Shown in pieces: positions 12,330 through 20,830 of a stretch of DNA of 60,582 bases. Made by a program: the position numbers and the translations under genes. Under the pieces are notes generated by a model that was given only the letters and a program-made list of their open reading frames with translations, was not told the origin of the DNA and did not search any database. Each line of letters starts with the position of its first letter. Position 1 is the first letter of the stretch. Source of the stretch: an uncultured Bifidobacterium sp. (GTDB lineage: Bacteria > Actinomycetota > Actinomycetes > Actinomycetales > Bifidobacteriaceae); assembly GCF_945269915.1 (NCBI RefSeq), contig NZ_CALYOY010000008.1, positions 1-60,582 on the forward strand, written 5' to 3'.

Positions 12330-13256
12330 TCACGCATACCGAATACGAGGATCGAGGACCGCATAGAGCATGTCGACCACCAAACTGCAGATGACGAAAA
12401 TCATGACCAGGATGGTCACGATGGAGACCACCAGGGTCCCCTCCCCGCGCAGGATGGCCTGGAAGAGGGTGTTGCCGACCCCTTGGATATTGAAGATTCG
12501 CTCGGTGATCATGGCACCACCCATCAGTCCGCCTATGTCGGCACCCAAATAGGTGACCACAGGGATCAGGGAGTTGCGTAGGACGTGCCGCAGGATCACC
12601 TGCCGGTTGCTCATGCCCTTGGCCCGGGCCGTGCGGACGTAATCCTCGGAGATGTTCGAGGTGATTTCGGTCCTGGTCAGCCTGATGATCGAGGCCATGG
12701 AGACCGACCCCAGGACGACCGCCGGCATGAGCAGGTCCATGAAGCCCGGGTTGGCACCGGCCGTCGCCGGCAGCACGTGCCATTTGACACCGAAGAGGTA
12801 CTGCAGGATAAAACCGGTGACGAAGGTAGGCACCGATATGAGCAGGAGGGAGAGGACCAGGATGACGTTGTCGGACCACTTGCCCTTGGTCAGGCCTCCG
12901 ATGATGCCGAAGATAACCCCGAAGACACCCTCGAAGACGAAGGCCATGAGCGCCAGCTTGACGGTGACGGGGAAGGCCCTCCCGATGACGCTGACCACAG
13001 GCTGGCCGGCGAAGGTGTTACCGAAGTTCAGGGTCAGGGCGTTCTTCAGGAAGAGGACGTACTGAACGATGAACGGCTTGTCGAGATTGTACTCCGAACG
13101 TATCTGTGCCGCCACGGCCTGGTTGACGGGTTTGTCTCCGAACATGGCGGCGACCGGGTCGCCGGGGAGTGCGAAGACCAACGCGTAGATCAAGAGCGTG
13201 GTGCCGAGAACGACGGGGATCATCTGCAGAATTCGTCGCAGAAGATATTTACCCAT
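12330..13256 (-). CDS. oppB: oligopeptide ABC transporter permease OppB
   Basis: Inner-membrane permease, 308 residues, with the signature OppB/DppB N-terminus (LLRRILQMIPVVLGTTLLIY, then ALPGDPVAAMFG) and the EAA loop ARAKGMSNRQVILRHVLRNSLIP. It forms the channel with OppC. The ATG at 13256 follows AAAGGAG with good spacing. It is the first gene of the oppB-oppC-oppDF run. Upstream lies a strong hairpin (13411-13449) separating it from oppA, so the transporter core is probably made at a lower level than the binding protein by partial read-through. Confidence 0.93.
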   Translation of the reverse strand: MGKYLLRRILQMIPVVLGTTLLIYALVFALPGDPVAAMFGDKPVNQAVAAQIRSEYNLDKPFIVQYVLFLKNALTLNFGNTFAGQPVVSVIGRAFPVTVKLALMAFVFEGVFGVIFGIIGGLTKGKWSDNVILVLSLLLISVPTFVTGFILQYLFGVKWHVLPATAGANPGFMDLLMPAVVLGSVSMASIIRLTRTEITSNISEDYVRTARAKGMSNRQVILRHVLRNSLIPVVTYLGADIGGLMGGAMITERIFNIQGVGNTLFQAILRGEGTLVVSIVTILVMIFVICSLVVDMLYAVLDPRIRYA

Positions 13257-13410
13257 CGGCTTTGTCTCCTTTGTGGTCCGCGATCAGGATTTCGATTGAA
13301 ACCAGGTCGCCTCAAAAATACTTGTTCGAGTCTACCAGCATCTCTTAACAGGGTTTTTGCGTCCCACCCCAGTTCCGGGGATGGGCATCGGAGACGACCC
13401 GGGAAAGAAG

Positions 13411-13449
13411 CGACCGGTGTGGGGGATGCTGCGTTCCCCACACCGGTCG
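13411..13449 (-). terminator. hairpin between oppA and oppB, probable attenuating terminator
   Basis: A perfect 14-bp inverted repeat: CGACCGGTGTGGGG at 13411-13424 pairs with CCCCACACCGGTCG at 13436-13449, loop 11 nt. On the minus strand it is followed by a pyrimidine tract (CTTCTTTCCC). It lies 54 nt after the oppA stop and about 155 nt before oppB. The poor U-tract suggests partial termination or mRNA 3'-end protection. Confidence 0.75.
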
Positions 13450-13503
13450 TCAGGCCCCTCCCGACGATTCAAGGAGTCGGCGGGGAGTACCCGTTGGCCA
13501 AGG

Positions 13504-15159
13504 TCACTTGCTGAGGCTGGCGTAGTCGGGGGTGTTCTTCCATGTGAAGGAGAAGCCCTTGACGTCCTTGCCGGCGACCCCGTTGGAGTTCATGTAGTAG
13601 AGCGGCACGGCGGGCAGGTCCTTGAAGAGGATCTCCTCACTCTGCTGATAGATCTTGTTGGCCTCGTCAAGGCTCTTGGCCGAGGCCGCCTTGACCATCA
13701 GCTGGTCGAATTCGGGGTTCTTGTAGTCGCCATCGTTCGATCCGTTTCCATCGGCCGCGGAGGAGTCGAAGTTGCTCTTCAGGTAGGACTCGGGCGAGGG
13801 GTAATCGGGCTGCCATCCCGAGCGGAAGGCCGAGTCGGTGAACTTGCGGCCCTGGACGTTGCTGCGGAACTCATTGAAGGTGGGCAGGGGGTTGCCGGCC
13901 GCATTGATGTTCAGGGTGTTCTTGATGGAGTTGGCGACGGCGTCATAGGTCTCCTTGTGGGACCCGTCGGCGTTGTAGGCCATCTTGAAGGTGTCGGCCT
14001 GGGTCCAGGGGCTGATCTTGTCGGCCTCGGCCCACAGTTCCTTGGCTTTCTTGGGGTTGTACTTGAGCACGTCGGAACCGGGCAGGTTCTTGGCGTATCC
14101 GGGGATGGCGGGCGAGGTGAAGTCATGGACCTCCACGCCCGTGCCCGAAAGGACCTTCTTGATGATCAGGTCGCGGTCGATGGCCATGGAGATGGCGCGG
14201 CGACGCAGCTTGCCCTCCTGGTCCTCACCGAAGTGCTTCATGTAGGTGGGGATGGTGAACATCTGGATGACGGAACCCGGTTCGTTGATGGCCTGGACCG
14301 AGCTGTCGCTCTGGAAGGTCTTGCGAGCCGAGGTCGGCACGGTGTCGAGCACATCCAGGTGGCCGGACTGGACATCACGGTAGGCCGCGGTCGGATCGGT
14401 GTAGGCGCGGAACTCCACTCCGCCGTTCTTGACGACGACGCCACCCTTGTAATTCGTGTCCTTGACCAGGGTCAGAGCCTTGTTGTGCTCCCAGGACTTG
14501 AATTTGTAAGGACCGACGGTCACCGGCTTCTGACCGAAAGCCTTGGTGTCCTTGTAGAAGGATTCGGGCAGGGGGGCGAAAGCGGTATAGCCCACCTGGA
14601 TCGGGAAGGTGGATGAGGGCTCGGACAGGTCGACGGTGAAGGTCTTGTCGTCGACCACCTTGAGACCGGCAAGCTGGGCGTCGCCCGCGACACCCTCCTT
14701 CTGCAGGTCCCCATAGCCCTTGATGTTCGAGAAGAAGCCGGAACCCAGCTGCTTGTTGTTCACGTTCGAGGCCCAGGACCAGGCCTTGGTGAAGGACTGC
14801 GAGGTGACAGGGGTACCGTCCGAGAACTTCCAACCGTCCTTGATGGTGACGGTGTACTGGGTGTTGTCGGCGTTGGCCTTGATCTCCTTGGCGATCTCGT
14901 TCCTGGGCTTGCCCTTGCTGTCGAAACGCACCAGCTTGGAGAAGAGGATGTCGATGGGGTTGCCGCCGCCGACCTCATTGGTCATGCTGGGGATCAGGGG
15001 GTTGGCGGGCTCTGGGTTGAACACGCTGACCATGGTGTCGCTTCCACCCTTGGCATCTGCACTGCCGGCAGAATCGCCCGAACCACCGCAGGCGCTGAGC
15101 AGAAGTGACATAGAGCACACTCCAGCCGCCGCAATGGTCAGAACCGATTGCTTCTTCAT
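13504..15159 (-). CDS. oppA: oligopeptide-binding lipoprotein OppA
   Basis: Extracytoplasmic peptide-binding protein (SBP_bac_5 family), 551 residues. Signal sequence MKKQSVLTIAAAG then lipobox LLLSAC near residues 20-25, followed by a GGSGDSAGSADA linker. Family features include the N-terminal SDGTPVTSQSFTKAWSW and KLRRRAISMAIDRDLI in the second lobe, followed by the DYPSPESYL region near the C-terminus. The ATG at 15159 opens a typical signal peptide; the open frame upstream to 15219 does not. It is one of two adjacent OppA paralogues; this one is nearer the permease genes. A hairpin follows its stop. Confidence 0.93.
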   Translation of the reverse strand: MKKQSVLTIAAAGVCSMSLLLSACGGSGDSAGSADAKGGSDTMVSVFNPEPANPLIPSMTNEVGGGNPIDILFSKLVRFDSKGKPRNEIAKEIKANADNTQYTVTIKDGWKFSDGTPVTSQSFTKAWSWASNVNNKQLGSGFFSNIKGYGDLQKEGVAGDAQLAGLKVVDDKTFTVDLSEPSSTFPIQVGYTAFAPLPESFYKDTKAFGQKPVTVGPYKFKSWEHNKALTLVKDTNYKGGVVVKNGGVEFRAYTDPTAAYRDVQSGHLDVLDTVPTSARKTFQSDSSVQAINEPGSVIQMFTIPTYMKHFGEDQEGKLRRRAISMAIDRDLIIKKVLSGTGVEVHDFTSPAIPGYAKNLPGSDVLKYNPKKAKELWAEADKISPWTQADTFKMAYNADGSHKETYDAVANSIKNTLNINAAGNPLPTFNEFRSNVQGRKFTDSAFRSGWQPDYPSPESYLKSNFDSSAADGNGSNDGDYKNPEFDQLMVKAASAKSLDEANKIYQQSEEILFKDLPAVPLYYMNSNGVAGKDVKGFSFTWKNTPDYASLSK

Positions 15160-15238
15160 ATACTTGCTTCTTCCTTTTGTTTCCTTTTGGTACGAAGCGG
15201 GAAGGAAGATTTTGTCCACTTCCCCGCGACGAATACAG

Positions 15239-15267
15239 ATTCTAGATCAATTGATCCACATAATCAG
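15239..15267 (-). promoter_or_regulatory. candidate oppA promoter with palindromic operator
   Basis: On the minus strand, CTGATT (15267-15262) and TAGAAT (15244-15239) are separated by 17 nt. The -10 is good and the -35 weak. The spacer next to the -10 holds the perfect 12-bp palindrome GATCAATTGATC at 15245-15256, a plausible repressor site. The oppA start lies 80 nt downstream. Inferred from sequence only. Confidence 0.45.
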
Positions 15268-15311
15268 GAGGGTATCCACCATACCGGACGGATGAGGTCG
15301 GAATCAAGGAC

Positions 15312-16973
15312 CTAGTGGTCCTTGGAAAGGTCACAGAAGGAAGGCCATCCTTTCCAACCCGGAACCAGACCCTGAACCCTCCTGGCCCCCGCCCCGGTGT
15401 TGTTGGGGGTGTACAGGGGAATGGCGGGCAGGTCCTCCAAAAGGGTCTCCTCTGCCTCCTGATAGAGCCTGTTGGCCTGGTCGACCCCTTGGGCGCGGGC
15501 GGCCCGGTGCAGAAGATCCTTGAATCCCCGGTCGTCATAAGCCCGGGTTCCCTCGTCTCCCGGTCCTGATGCGGAAGACACGAATTCCTGGTTCAGGTAT
15601 GCCTCCGGAGAGGGATAATCGGGCGAGACCAGGGTGGAGAAGAAGTCGGCCTGGCCGCCTTGCGTCCGCTCGGACCCGGTCCGGAGATCGGCGGTGGTCG
15701 GGGCCGCCCTGGCCTCGACCTGGATACCCAGCGTGTTCTGGATGGACCTGGCCATCCCCTTGTAGAAGGCCTCGGTGCCGCCCTCGTCCGTATGGACCAG
15801 GGACAGGGGCCTGTCCTGTGGCCACTTGCTGATGGCATCGGCCTGGGCCCATGTTGTCCGTGCCTTATCGGCCCGGTACCTCAGATGGTCCTCCCCGGTC
15901 AGGTCCTCGGACCAGCCGGGAATCGCCGGGGAGGTAAAGTCCGAGGGCTGCTGGGCCAGGTTGTCCATGGTCTTCTCGATCAGGGACCTCCGGTCGATGG
16001 CCATGGAGATGGCCTGGCGACGCAGACGTCCCTCCCTGTCATGGCCGAAATGCTCCACCCCGGCCGGGATGGTCAGCATCTCAAGGTTGGACCCTGCCTT
16101 GTTATAGGACTGCAGCCCGGGATCACTGACGAAACTCGTACGGGCCGAAGCGGGGATGGTGGTGATCACATCCAGACGACCGGCTTGTACATCGGCCAGG
16201 GCCGTTGCCGCATCCGGGTAAATCCTGAAATCGACTCCCCCGTTCCTGGCTCCGGCATCGCCGGTATAGGTGGCGCTCCTGCGGATTTTCACCACCTTCC
16301 GGTGAAGCCATGCTTCAAACCTGTAGGGTCCGGATGTAACCGGCCTGCAACCAAAGGCCTGGGGATCCTTGTAGAAGGAATGAGGCAGGGGGGCGAAGAC
16401 CGGCGTTCCCACCTGGATGGGAAAGGTGGCGGAGGGGTCGGTCAGGTCGACCGTGAAGGTCAGGTCGTCGACCACCTTGAGACCGGAGAGCTGGGCATCC
16501 TTCGGAGTGTCGGACTCCTGAAGGTTCCCATACCCTTTGATGTTGGAGAAAAAGCGGGCCCCGGCCTGTCTGTTTGCGGCATTGGCCGCCCAGGACCAGG
16601 CCCTGGTGAAGGAGCGGGATGTGATCGGGCTGCCGTCCGAGAAGGACCTCCCGTCAACCAGCTTGATCGTGTACCTGGTCATCCGGTCATTGTGGGTGAT
16701 TTCAGCGGCCAGGTCATTCTGGGGCCTGCCCTTGCTGTCAAACCGCACCAGACGGGAAAACATGGCATCAACCAGTTGCCCTCCGCACTCATCCACGGAG
16801 TCACTGGGAATGAGGGGCCTGGAGGGTTCGCATCCATAGACCGAGATGATCGTGTTGTTCAGGGGATGGTCGGTGGCCTGGCCGGGGTCGCCGGATCCGC
16901 CACACCCTCCCAGTGCCAGGGTCAGGGAACAGGCCACGGCCGACACAAGCGCCATGCCGGATCTCTTTGTCAT
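15312..16973 (-). CDS. second oligopeptide-binding lipoprotein, OppA paralogue
   Basis: A 553-residue SBP_bac_5 lipoprotein, clearly homologous along its length to the OppA encoded just downstream: shared segments include FSNIKGYG, LSGLKVVDDLTFTVDL, FPIQVG, RRQAISMAIDRR and YPSPEAYL. Lipobox LALGGC near residues 18-23 follows a short signal. The two proteins have diverged substantially, so they probably bind different peptides while sharing OppBC-DF. The ATG at 16973 precedes a proper signal peptide and has a GGAG-type ribosome site. A small hairpin (15306-15323) overlaps its stop codon. Confidence 0.9.
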   Translation of the reverse strand: MTKRSGMALVSAVACSLTLALGGCGGSGDPGQATDHPLNNTIISVYGCEPSRPLIPSDSVDECGGQLVDAMFSRLVRFDSKGRPQNDLAAEITHNDRMTRYTIKLVDGRSFSDGSPITSRSFTRAWSWAANAANRQAGARFFSNIKGYGNLQESDTPKDAQLSGLKVVDDLTFTVDLTDPSATFPIQVGTPVFAPLPHSFYKDPQAFGCRPVTSGPYRFEAWLHRKVVKIRRSATYTGDAGARNGGVDFRIYPDAATALADVQAGRLDVITTIPASARTSFVSDPGLQSYNKAGSNLEMLTIPAGVEHFGHDREGRLRRQAISMAIDRRSLIEKTMDNLAQQPSDFTSPAIPGWSEDLTGEDHLRYRADKARTTWAQADAISKWPQDRPLSLVHTDEGGTEAFYKGMARSIQNTLGIQVEARAAPTTADLRTGSERTQGGQADFFSTLVSPDYPSPEAYLNQEFVSSASGPGDEGTRAYDDRGFKDLLHRAARAQGVDQANRLYQEAEETLLEDLPAIPLYTPNNTGAGARRVQGLVPGWKGWPSFCDLSKDH

Positions 16974-17089
16974 CACACTCCACTCCTGCCTACCGAAACC
17001 GGTAAGGACATTCACCATCATGACCACGCACGCCACCCCAGGAAGCCGCCCCGGCCAAACCTCGGATGCATCTGCGTGCAGTACCGTTC

Positions 17090-17118
17090 ATTCTCGTACG
17101 ATTGCCTCCCTTTCGCAA
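17090..17118 (-). promoter_or_regulatory. candidate promoter of the upstream oppA paralogue
   Basis: On the minus strand TTGCGA (17118-17113) and GAGAAT (17095-17090) are separated by 17 nt, each matching four of six consensus bases. It would give a leader of about 110 nt before the start at 16973. Confidence 0.35.
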
Positions 17119-17191
17119 AAACCTCCCCCTCCCGATGGACCGGGCCAGGCCGTCCCAGCCCCGTAACACCGGGGATCCGCGGAACCGAGAC

Positions 17192-18250
17192 TCAGGCCCG
17201 GGGAAAGGCCAGCCGGTATCGCTGCCGTAGCTGTTCGATGGAAACATGGGTGTAGCGCTGGGTGGTCCGCAGGGAGGAATGCCCAAGCATCTCCTGGACC
17301 TCACGCAGGTCCGCTCCCCCGTCCAGCATCTGGGTGGCCGCAGTATGACGCAGGGCATGCGGGGCTATGTCGGGCACCTGGGCCTGGTCGGCCGCCCTGT
17401 GGACCACCTGCCGGACCTGACGCTGGCCGATCCGGCGTCCTCGGGCGCCCAGGAAGAGGGCCCGCACATCATCGCCGGAAGTCCGGGAGGGCCTTCCCGG
17501 GCGGTCTTGGTCAACGGATTCTCCACCCCCGGCATCCCCTCCGACAGTCGTATGGAGAACCTCATGGTCTGTTTCGGAAGAGGCCCCGCGGCCAGACCGC
17601 CCGTCTCCAAGACGTCCGACCAGCTCAGGCCTGCCCCGCTCTATCCAGCCGTCCAAAGCCCGTTCAGCGGGAAGTCCGTAGGGAACGACCCGCTCCTTGC
17701 GCCCCTTGCCCAGGACCTTGACGGTACGGGACTGACGGTTCAGGTCGACCAGGTCCAGGCCGCACAGCTCTGCCACACGCATCCCGGTTGCATAGAGGAG
17801 TTCCAGCATGGCCGCATCCCTGAGTTGGAGGATGCAGGCCAGGTCCTCATCCGATTCCTCCTCGACGGGGGCCGAATCCACCCGGTCCATCAGTTGCTCG
17901 GCCTGGGACCCGGTCAGTATCCGTGGCAGGTGTTCGGACTGTTTGGGGGACTTCAACCCCTGGGCCGGATCCACCTCGACCAGACCATGATCGGCCAGGT
18001 AGACAAAAAAGGAACGGATGGCGGCCGTCTTTCGGGCCATGGTCGACCGGGCGTGGGATCTGGCCTCATGGGCCAGCCAGGAGCGCAGGGCAGGAAGGTC
18101 TATGGCATTCAGTTCGGTGATGCCACGCAGGTCCATCAGATGAAGGAAGGAGGCCACGTCGGTCCGGTAGGAACGCACCGTGTTGGGGCTCCTGCCCTGG
18201 ACCTGGTCCAGGTAGCGCACATACCCGTCCAGTTCGTCTTCAAAGGCCAC
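17192..18250 (-). CDS. xerC: tyrosine recombinase XerC
   Basis: Site-specific recombinase that, with XerD, resolves chromosome dimers at dif. 352 residues against about 300 usually. N-terminal SAM-like core-binding domain (LDQVQGRSPNTVRSYRTDV) and a catalytic domain with the conserved Arg in LLYATGMRVAELCGL, Lys in VKVLGKGRKERVVP, the His-x-x-Arg box HALRHTAATQM, and the Tyr in HSSLRTTQRYTHVS. The extra length is a roughly 50-residue Gly/Asp/Arg-rich insert between the Lys beta-hairpin and ALFLGARGRRI. GTG start at 18250 is supported by GGGAGG 6 nt upstream. The partner XerD is at 26210-27175. Confidence 0.9.
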   Translation of the reverse strand: MAFEDELDGYVRYLDQVQGRSPNTVRSYRTDVASFLHLMDLRGITELNAIDLPALRSWLAHEARSHARSTMARKTAAIRSFFVYLADHGLVEVDPAQGLKSPKQSEHLPRILTGSQAEQLMDRVDSAPVEEESDEDLACILQLRDAAMLELLYATGMRVAELCGLDLVDLNRQSRTVKVLGKGRKERVVPYGLPAERALDGWIERGRPELVGRLGDGRSGRGASSETDHEVLHTTVGGDAGGGESVDQDRPGRPSRTSGDDVRALFLGARGRRIGQRQVRQVVHRAADQAQVPDIAPHALRHTAATQMLDGGADLREVQEMLGHSSLRTTQRYTHVSIEQLRQRYRLAFPRA

Positions 18251-18321
18251 CTGAAACCTCCCGTCCGCCCCACCAAGTCTACCCGGGGTGGGGCCGCATA
18301 TACTGTTCCCGGAGGTGGACC

Positions 18322-18627
18322 ATGCCCTTGCCAGAAGAGATACCGTCCGGAGTCCGCGTTGTGGTCAGGACAGTGGAGGGACGCGACCCCGAGGATGGAC
18401 GCCTCAAGTTCCGCGACTACCTAGGCCACGTCATCTCCTGGGACGGGACCAGCCTGGTCCTGAACCGGGATCCCGCCGCCAACGGGTCGAGAGAGGGCCA
18501 GGAGGTACGGCTGCCTGCCGTCTGCATCATCCGCATCAAACCCATTCCGGAACGGACATACCCCCTGGGGCATCATGACGGGAACAGACCAGGAAGACAG
18601 GATGCCGGTGACCCTGCCCGGAACTGA
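18322..18627 (+). CDS. small SH3-like domain protein, function unknown
   Basis: A 101-residue protein. The pattern GVRVVVRTVEGRDPEDGRLKF, YLGHVISWDGTSLVL and then VRLPAVCIIRIKPIPE resembles the SH3-like N-terminal domain found in front of Rv0428c-type GNAT acetyltransferases in Actinobacteria, but here it stands alone. The last 25 residues are polar and probably disordered. The ATG at 18322 follows GGAGGTGGACC. It is the only plus-strand gene in a long minus-strand stretch, divergent from xerC (72 nt apart) and convergent with tyrA (21 nt apart). Function is unknown. Confidence 0.7.
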   Translation: MPLPEEIPSGVRVVVRTVEGRDPEDGRLKFRDYLGHVISWDGTSLVLNRDPAANGSREGQEVRLPAVCIIRIKPIPERTYPLGHHDGNRPGRQDAGDPARN

Positions 18628-18647
18628 ATCGGATATGGAAGCCGGAC

Positions 18648-19817
18648 TCAGTCACCGACCCTGGGCAGTTGGATGACCCTGGCCAGGTGGGTGGTCAGGA
18701 AGGATTCGACCTCCTGACCCCTGCGGGCGGAGTCCAGAAGCTCTGACCGCCAACCCTTATCGGTCAGGGTCAGGTCCGACCTGGCCGACTGGCTGTCGGT
18801 ACCGGCCGGTTCCGCCTGGACCCGATCAGAGGCCAGGGCGGCCTTATAGTCCCTGAAAGGCTGAGCCCGGCTGAAGAAGCCATGGATGCCTGCCCTGTCC
18901 CGGTCATCCCCGCCCCGGAGGCTGCCGGCCATATCGGTCAATCTTGCAGCCATATCGTCCAGGAGACCGGCGACCTGGTCGGCGTCCTCGTCCACCATGG
19001 CCTCGGTCCGGTCCGGATCGGTCAGGGCCACCCTGGTCATGTCGCGCCAGGACCCGGCGGCCAGGGCGGCCGCCACATTCCTGTCATCCGAGTCCACCAG
19101 AAGGTTGGCCAGGGCCGTGGCCACCACATGGGGCATGTGGGAGATCAGGGCGGCCGCCCGGTCGTGGGTCTGATCATCCAGGACGATCAGGCGGTTCCCC
19201 AGGCCCTGGGTGACTGTGTCGGCCACAGTCAGGAAACGTCCATAATCGGTGTATTCGTCCACGGTAAGGGCCCAGAGCGCCCCCTCCAGGAGGTTCGGGT
19301 CGGAGGCCTCGTAACCGGAGAACTCGCTGCCGGCCATCGGATGGGCCCCCACATACCGGTCGGCCAGACCGGCCTCCTGGACCTGCTGACGGACCAGTCC
19401 CTTGACACTGCCCACATCGGTCAGAGTGGTTCCCCGGGTCAGGACCGGGGCCAGCCGTCCCAGCATCTCCGGCATGGCCCGGAGCGGAGTGGCCAGGATC
19501 AGGACGTCGGGTTTGCCCTTGGCCAGGTCCTCCAGGGTCTCCACACACCGGATTCCCTCGGCCCGGGCCGCCTCAAAGGGTCGGTCCGTATGGTTCCAGG
19601 CCACGACGAAGCGGCCATGACGGACCAATCGCCTGGCCAGGGAGCCGCCGATCAACCCCAGTCCGGCCACGGCGATCTTGTGGGCCGAGGTCAGGATGGG
19701 CGAGGCGGCCATACCCGCCATGGGGTGCATGGCATCCGACCCCGTCCGGAGGTCGTCGCCATCGACCCGGCCTGATTCGGATACCGGTTCCGCCTGTGAA
19801 CGCTGGTCCTTTACCAT
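18648..19817 (-). CDS. tyrA: prephenate dehydrogenase
   Basis: NAD-dependent oxidative decarboxylation of prephenate to 4-hydroxyphenylpyruvate in tyrosine synthesis. 389 residues. After a polar 45-residue N-terminal extension comes the Rossmann motif VAGLGLIGGSLARRL, then DVGSVKG, GAHPMAGSEFSGYEAS and a helical C-terminal domain with HMPHVVATALANLL. No clear ACT domain is visible. The ATG at 19817 has AAGGAG 5 nt upstream and overlaps the pheA end by 7 nt, so the two enzymes that split prephenate between Phe and Tyr are translationally coupled. Confidence 0.92.
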   Translation of the reverse strand: MVKDQRSQAEPVSESGRVDGDDLRTGSDAMHPMAGMAASPILTSAHKIAVAGLGLIGGSLARRLVRHGRFVVAWNHTDRPFEAARAEGIRCVETLEDLAKGKPDVLILATPLRAMPEMLGRLAPVLTRGTTLTDVGSVKGLVRQQVQEAGLADRYVGAHPMAGSEFSGYEASDPNLLEGALWALTVDEYTDYGRFLTVADTVTQGLGNRLIVLDDQTHDRAAALISHMPHVVATALANLLVDSDDRNVAAALAAGSWRDMTRVALTDPDRTEAMVDEDADQVAGLLDDMAARLTDMAGSLRGGDDRDRAGIHGFFSRAQPFRDYKAALASDRVQAEPAGTDSQSARSDLTLTDKGWRSELLDSARRGQEVESFLTTHLARVIQLPRVGD

Positions 19818-20830
19818 AGCAACTCCTTATCAATCCCTGGCTTATCCAGGTGGCGCTCCATCCAGGCCCCTGCCCTGGGCAGCATCCAGTCCAAAACGGG
19901 TGGATCGGGCCGCTCCCGCCTGGGGTAGACGGCCAGGGTCTTGATCCAGTCGCCCCGGTCCAGCAAGTCCTGCATGACACCCCCCAGGGAAGGCTCCCAG
20001 GGTGCCGCGTCGATGGTGGCGATGAAGCTGTAGGTCCCGTCGTTCCCCTTGATGGGGCGGGACATGAAGGAGGTCATGTTCAGGCCGGTATCCCGAAGTC
20101 TGTCCAGGAGGTCGGCCAGCACACCCGACCCGGTGTGGAGGGGGATGAAGGTGACGATGGACTCGAATTCACGATGGCTGCCGGAACGGGCACCGTTCTC
20201 GGCGTCACCCTGCCCGCACGGCTCCGGCTGGCCGAACATGGCCCTGGCCAGACCGGCGGCCTCCCCCCTGGGGGCCAGGAGCAGGAAGTCCGTACGGGCG
20301 CCCCGGTAGTCCTGGACAGCGCTCCTGCGGGTCTCCAGCCCATACAGGGACCCGCAGATCCTGGGTCCCAGGGCCACCTGGTCCCGCCTCAGGTCACGGC
20401 AGGCGGCGGCATTGGAGGAGGCGGCCTCCTCCCTCAATCCGGTGCTGCGGATGAACTCCCTGCACTGGGCCAGGCCATGGGGGTGGGCGCTGATCGTAGT
20501 CAGGTCCCCATGGTCGGGACGCACAAAGGCATCGAAGACGATGGAAAGGCCGGTCCTGCCGAATCCGGCCACGTTGGTGGAGTCGATCAGGGCGTCCATG
20601 TTGGGGATGACATGCCCCTCGACATTGTTCTCCCAGGCGATGATCCCCCAACCCCTCCCGGCCTCGACCGCATCGACGATCCGGGTGGCCCGGTCGCAGG
20701 GGACCAGGGTCACCTGCCTGCCCAGGGCCGGCCCGATGCAAGCCGATGACTCGACGGCGGCCTGGTGGGTGAAGGACCCCTGGGGGCCCAGATAATACAG
20801 GTCGACCCGGGAAGTCTGACCGGTGCTCAT
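19811..20830 (-). CDS. pheA: prephenate dehydratase
   Basis: Converts prephenate to phenylpyruvate in phenylalanine synthesis. 339 residues: dehydratase domain from YYLGPQGSFTHQAA to about residue 230, then an ACT regulatory domain (IVTFIPLHTGSGVLADLLDR, MSRPIKGNDGTYSFIATID) expected to bind phenylalanine. The usual TRF motif in the catalytic domain reads TDF here (RTDFLLLAP), so the conserved Arg is replaced while the Thr is kept. There is a low-complexity insert after GQPEPCGQGD. ATG at 20830 overlaps the stop of the upstream membrane-protein gene as ATGA. Confidence 0.9.
   Translation of the reverse strand: MSTGQTSRVDLYYLGPQGSFTHQAAVESSACIGPALGRQVTLVPCDRATRIVDAVEAGRGWGIIAWENNVEGHVIPNMDALIDSTNVAGFGRTGLSIVFDAFVRPDHGDLTTISAHPHGLAQCREFIRSTGLREEAASSNAAACRDLRRDQVALGPRICGSLYGLETRRSAVQDYRGARTDFLLLAPRGEAAGLARAMFGQPEPCGQGDAENGARSGSHREFESIVTFIPLHTGSGVLADLLDRLRDTGLNMTSFMSRPIKGNDGTYSFIATIDAAPWEPSLGGVMQDLLDRGDWIKTLAVYPRRERPDPPVLDWMLPRAGAWMERHLDKPGIDKELLW

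Noticed and set aside
13320-13345. GTTCGAGTC, resembling a tRNA T-loop
   Set aside because: No matching T-stem, acceptor stem or anticodon arm around it.
15306-15323. 7-bp hairpin AAGGACC-TAGT-GGTCCTT overlapping the stop of the upstream oppA paralogue
   Set aside because: Short stem with no T-run after it on the coding strand; not enough to call a terminator.
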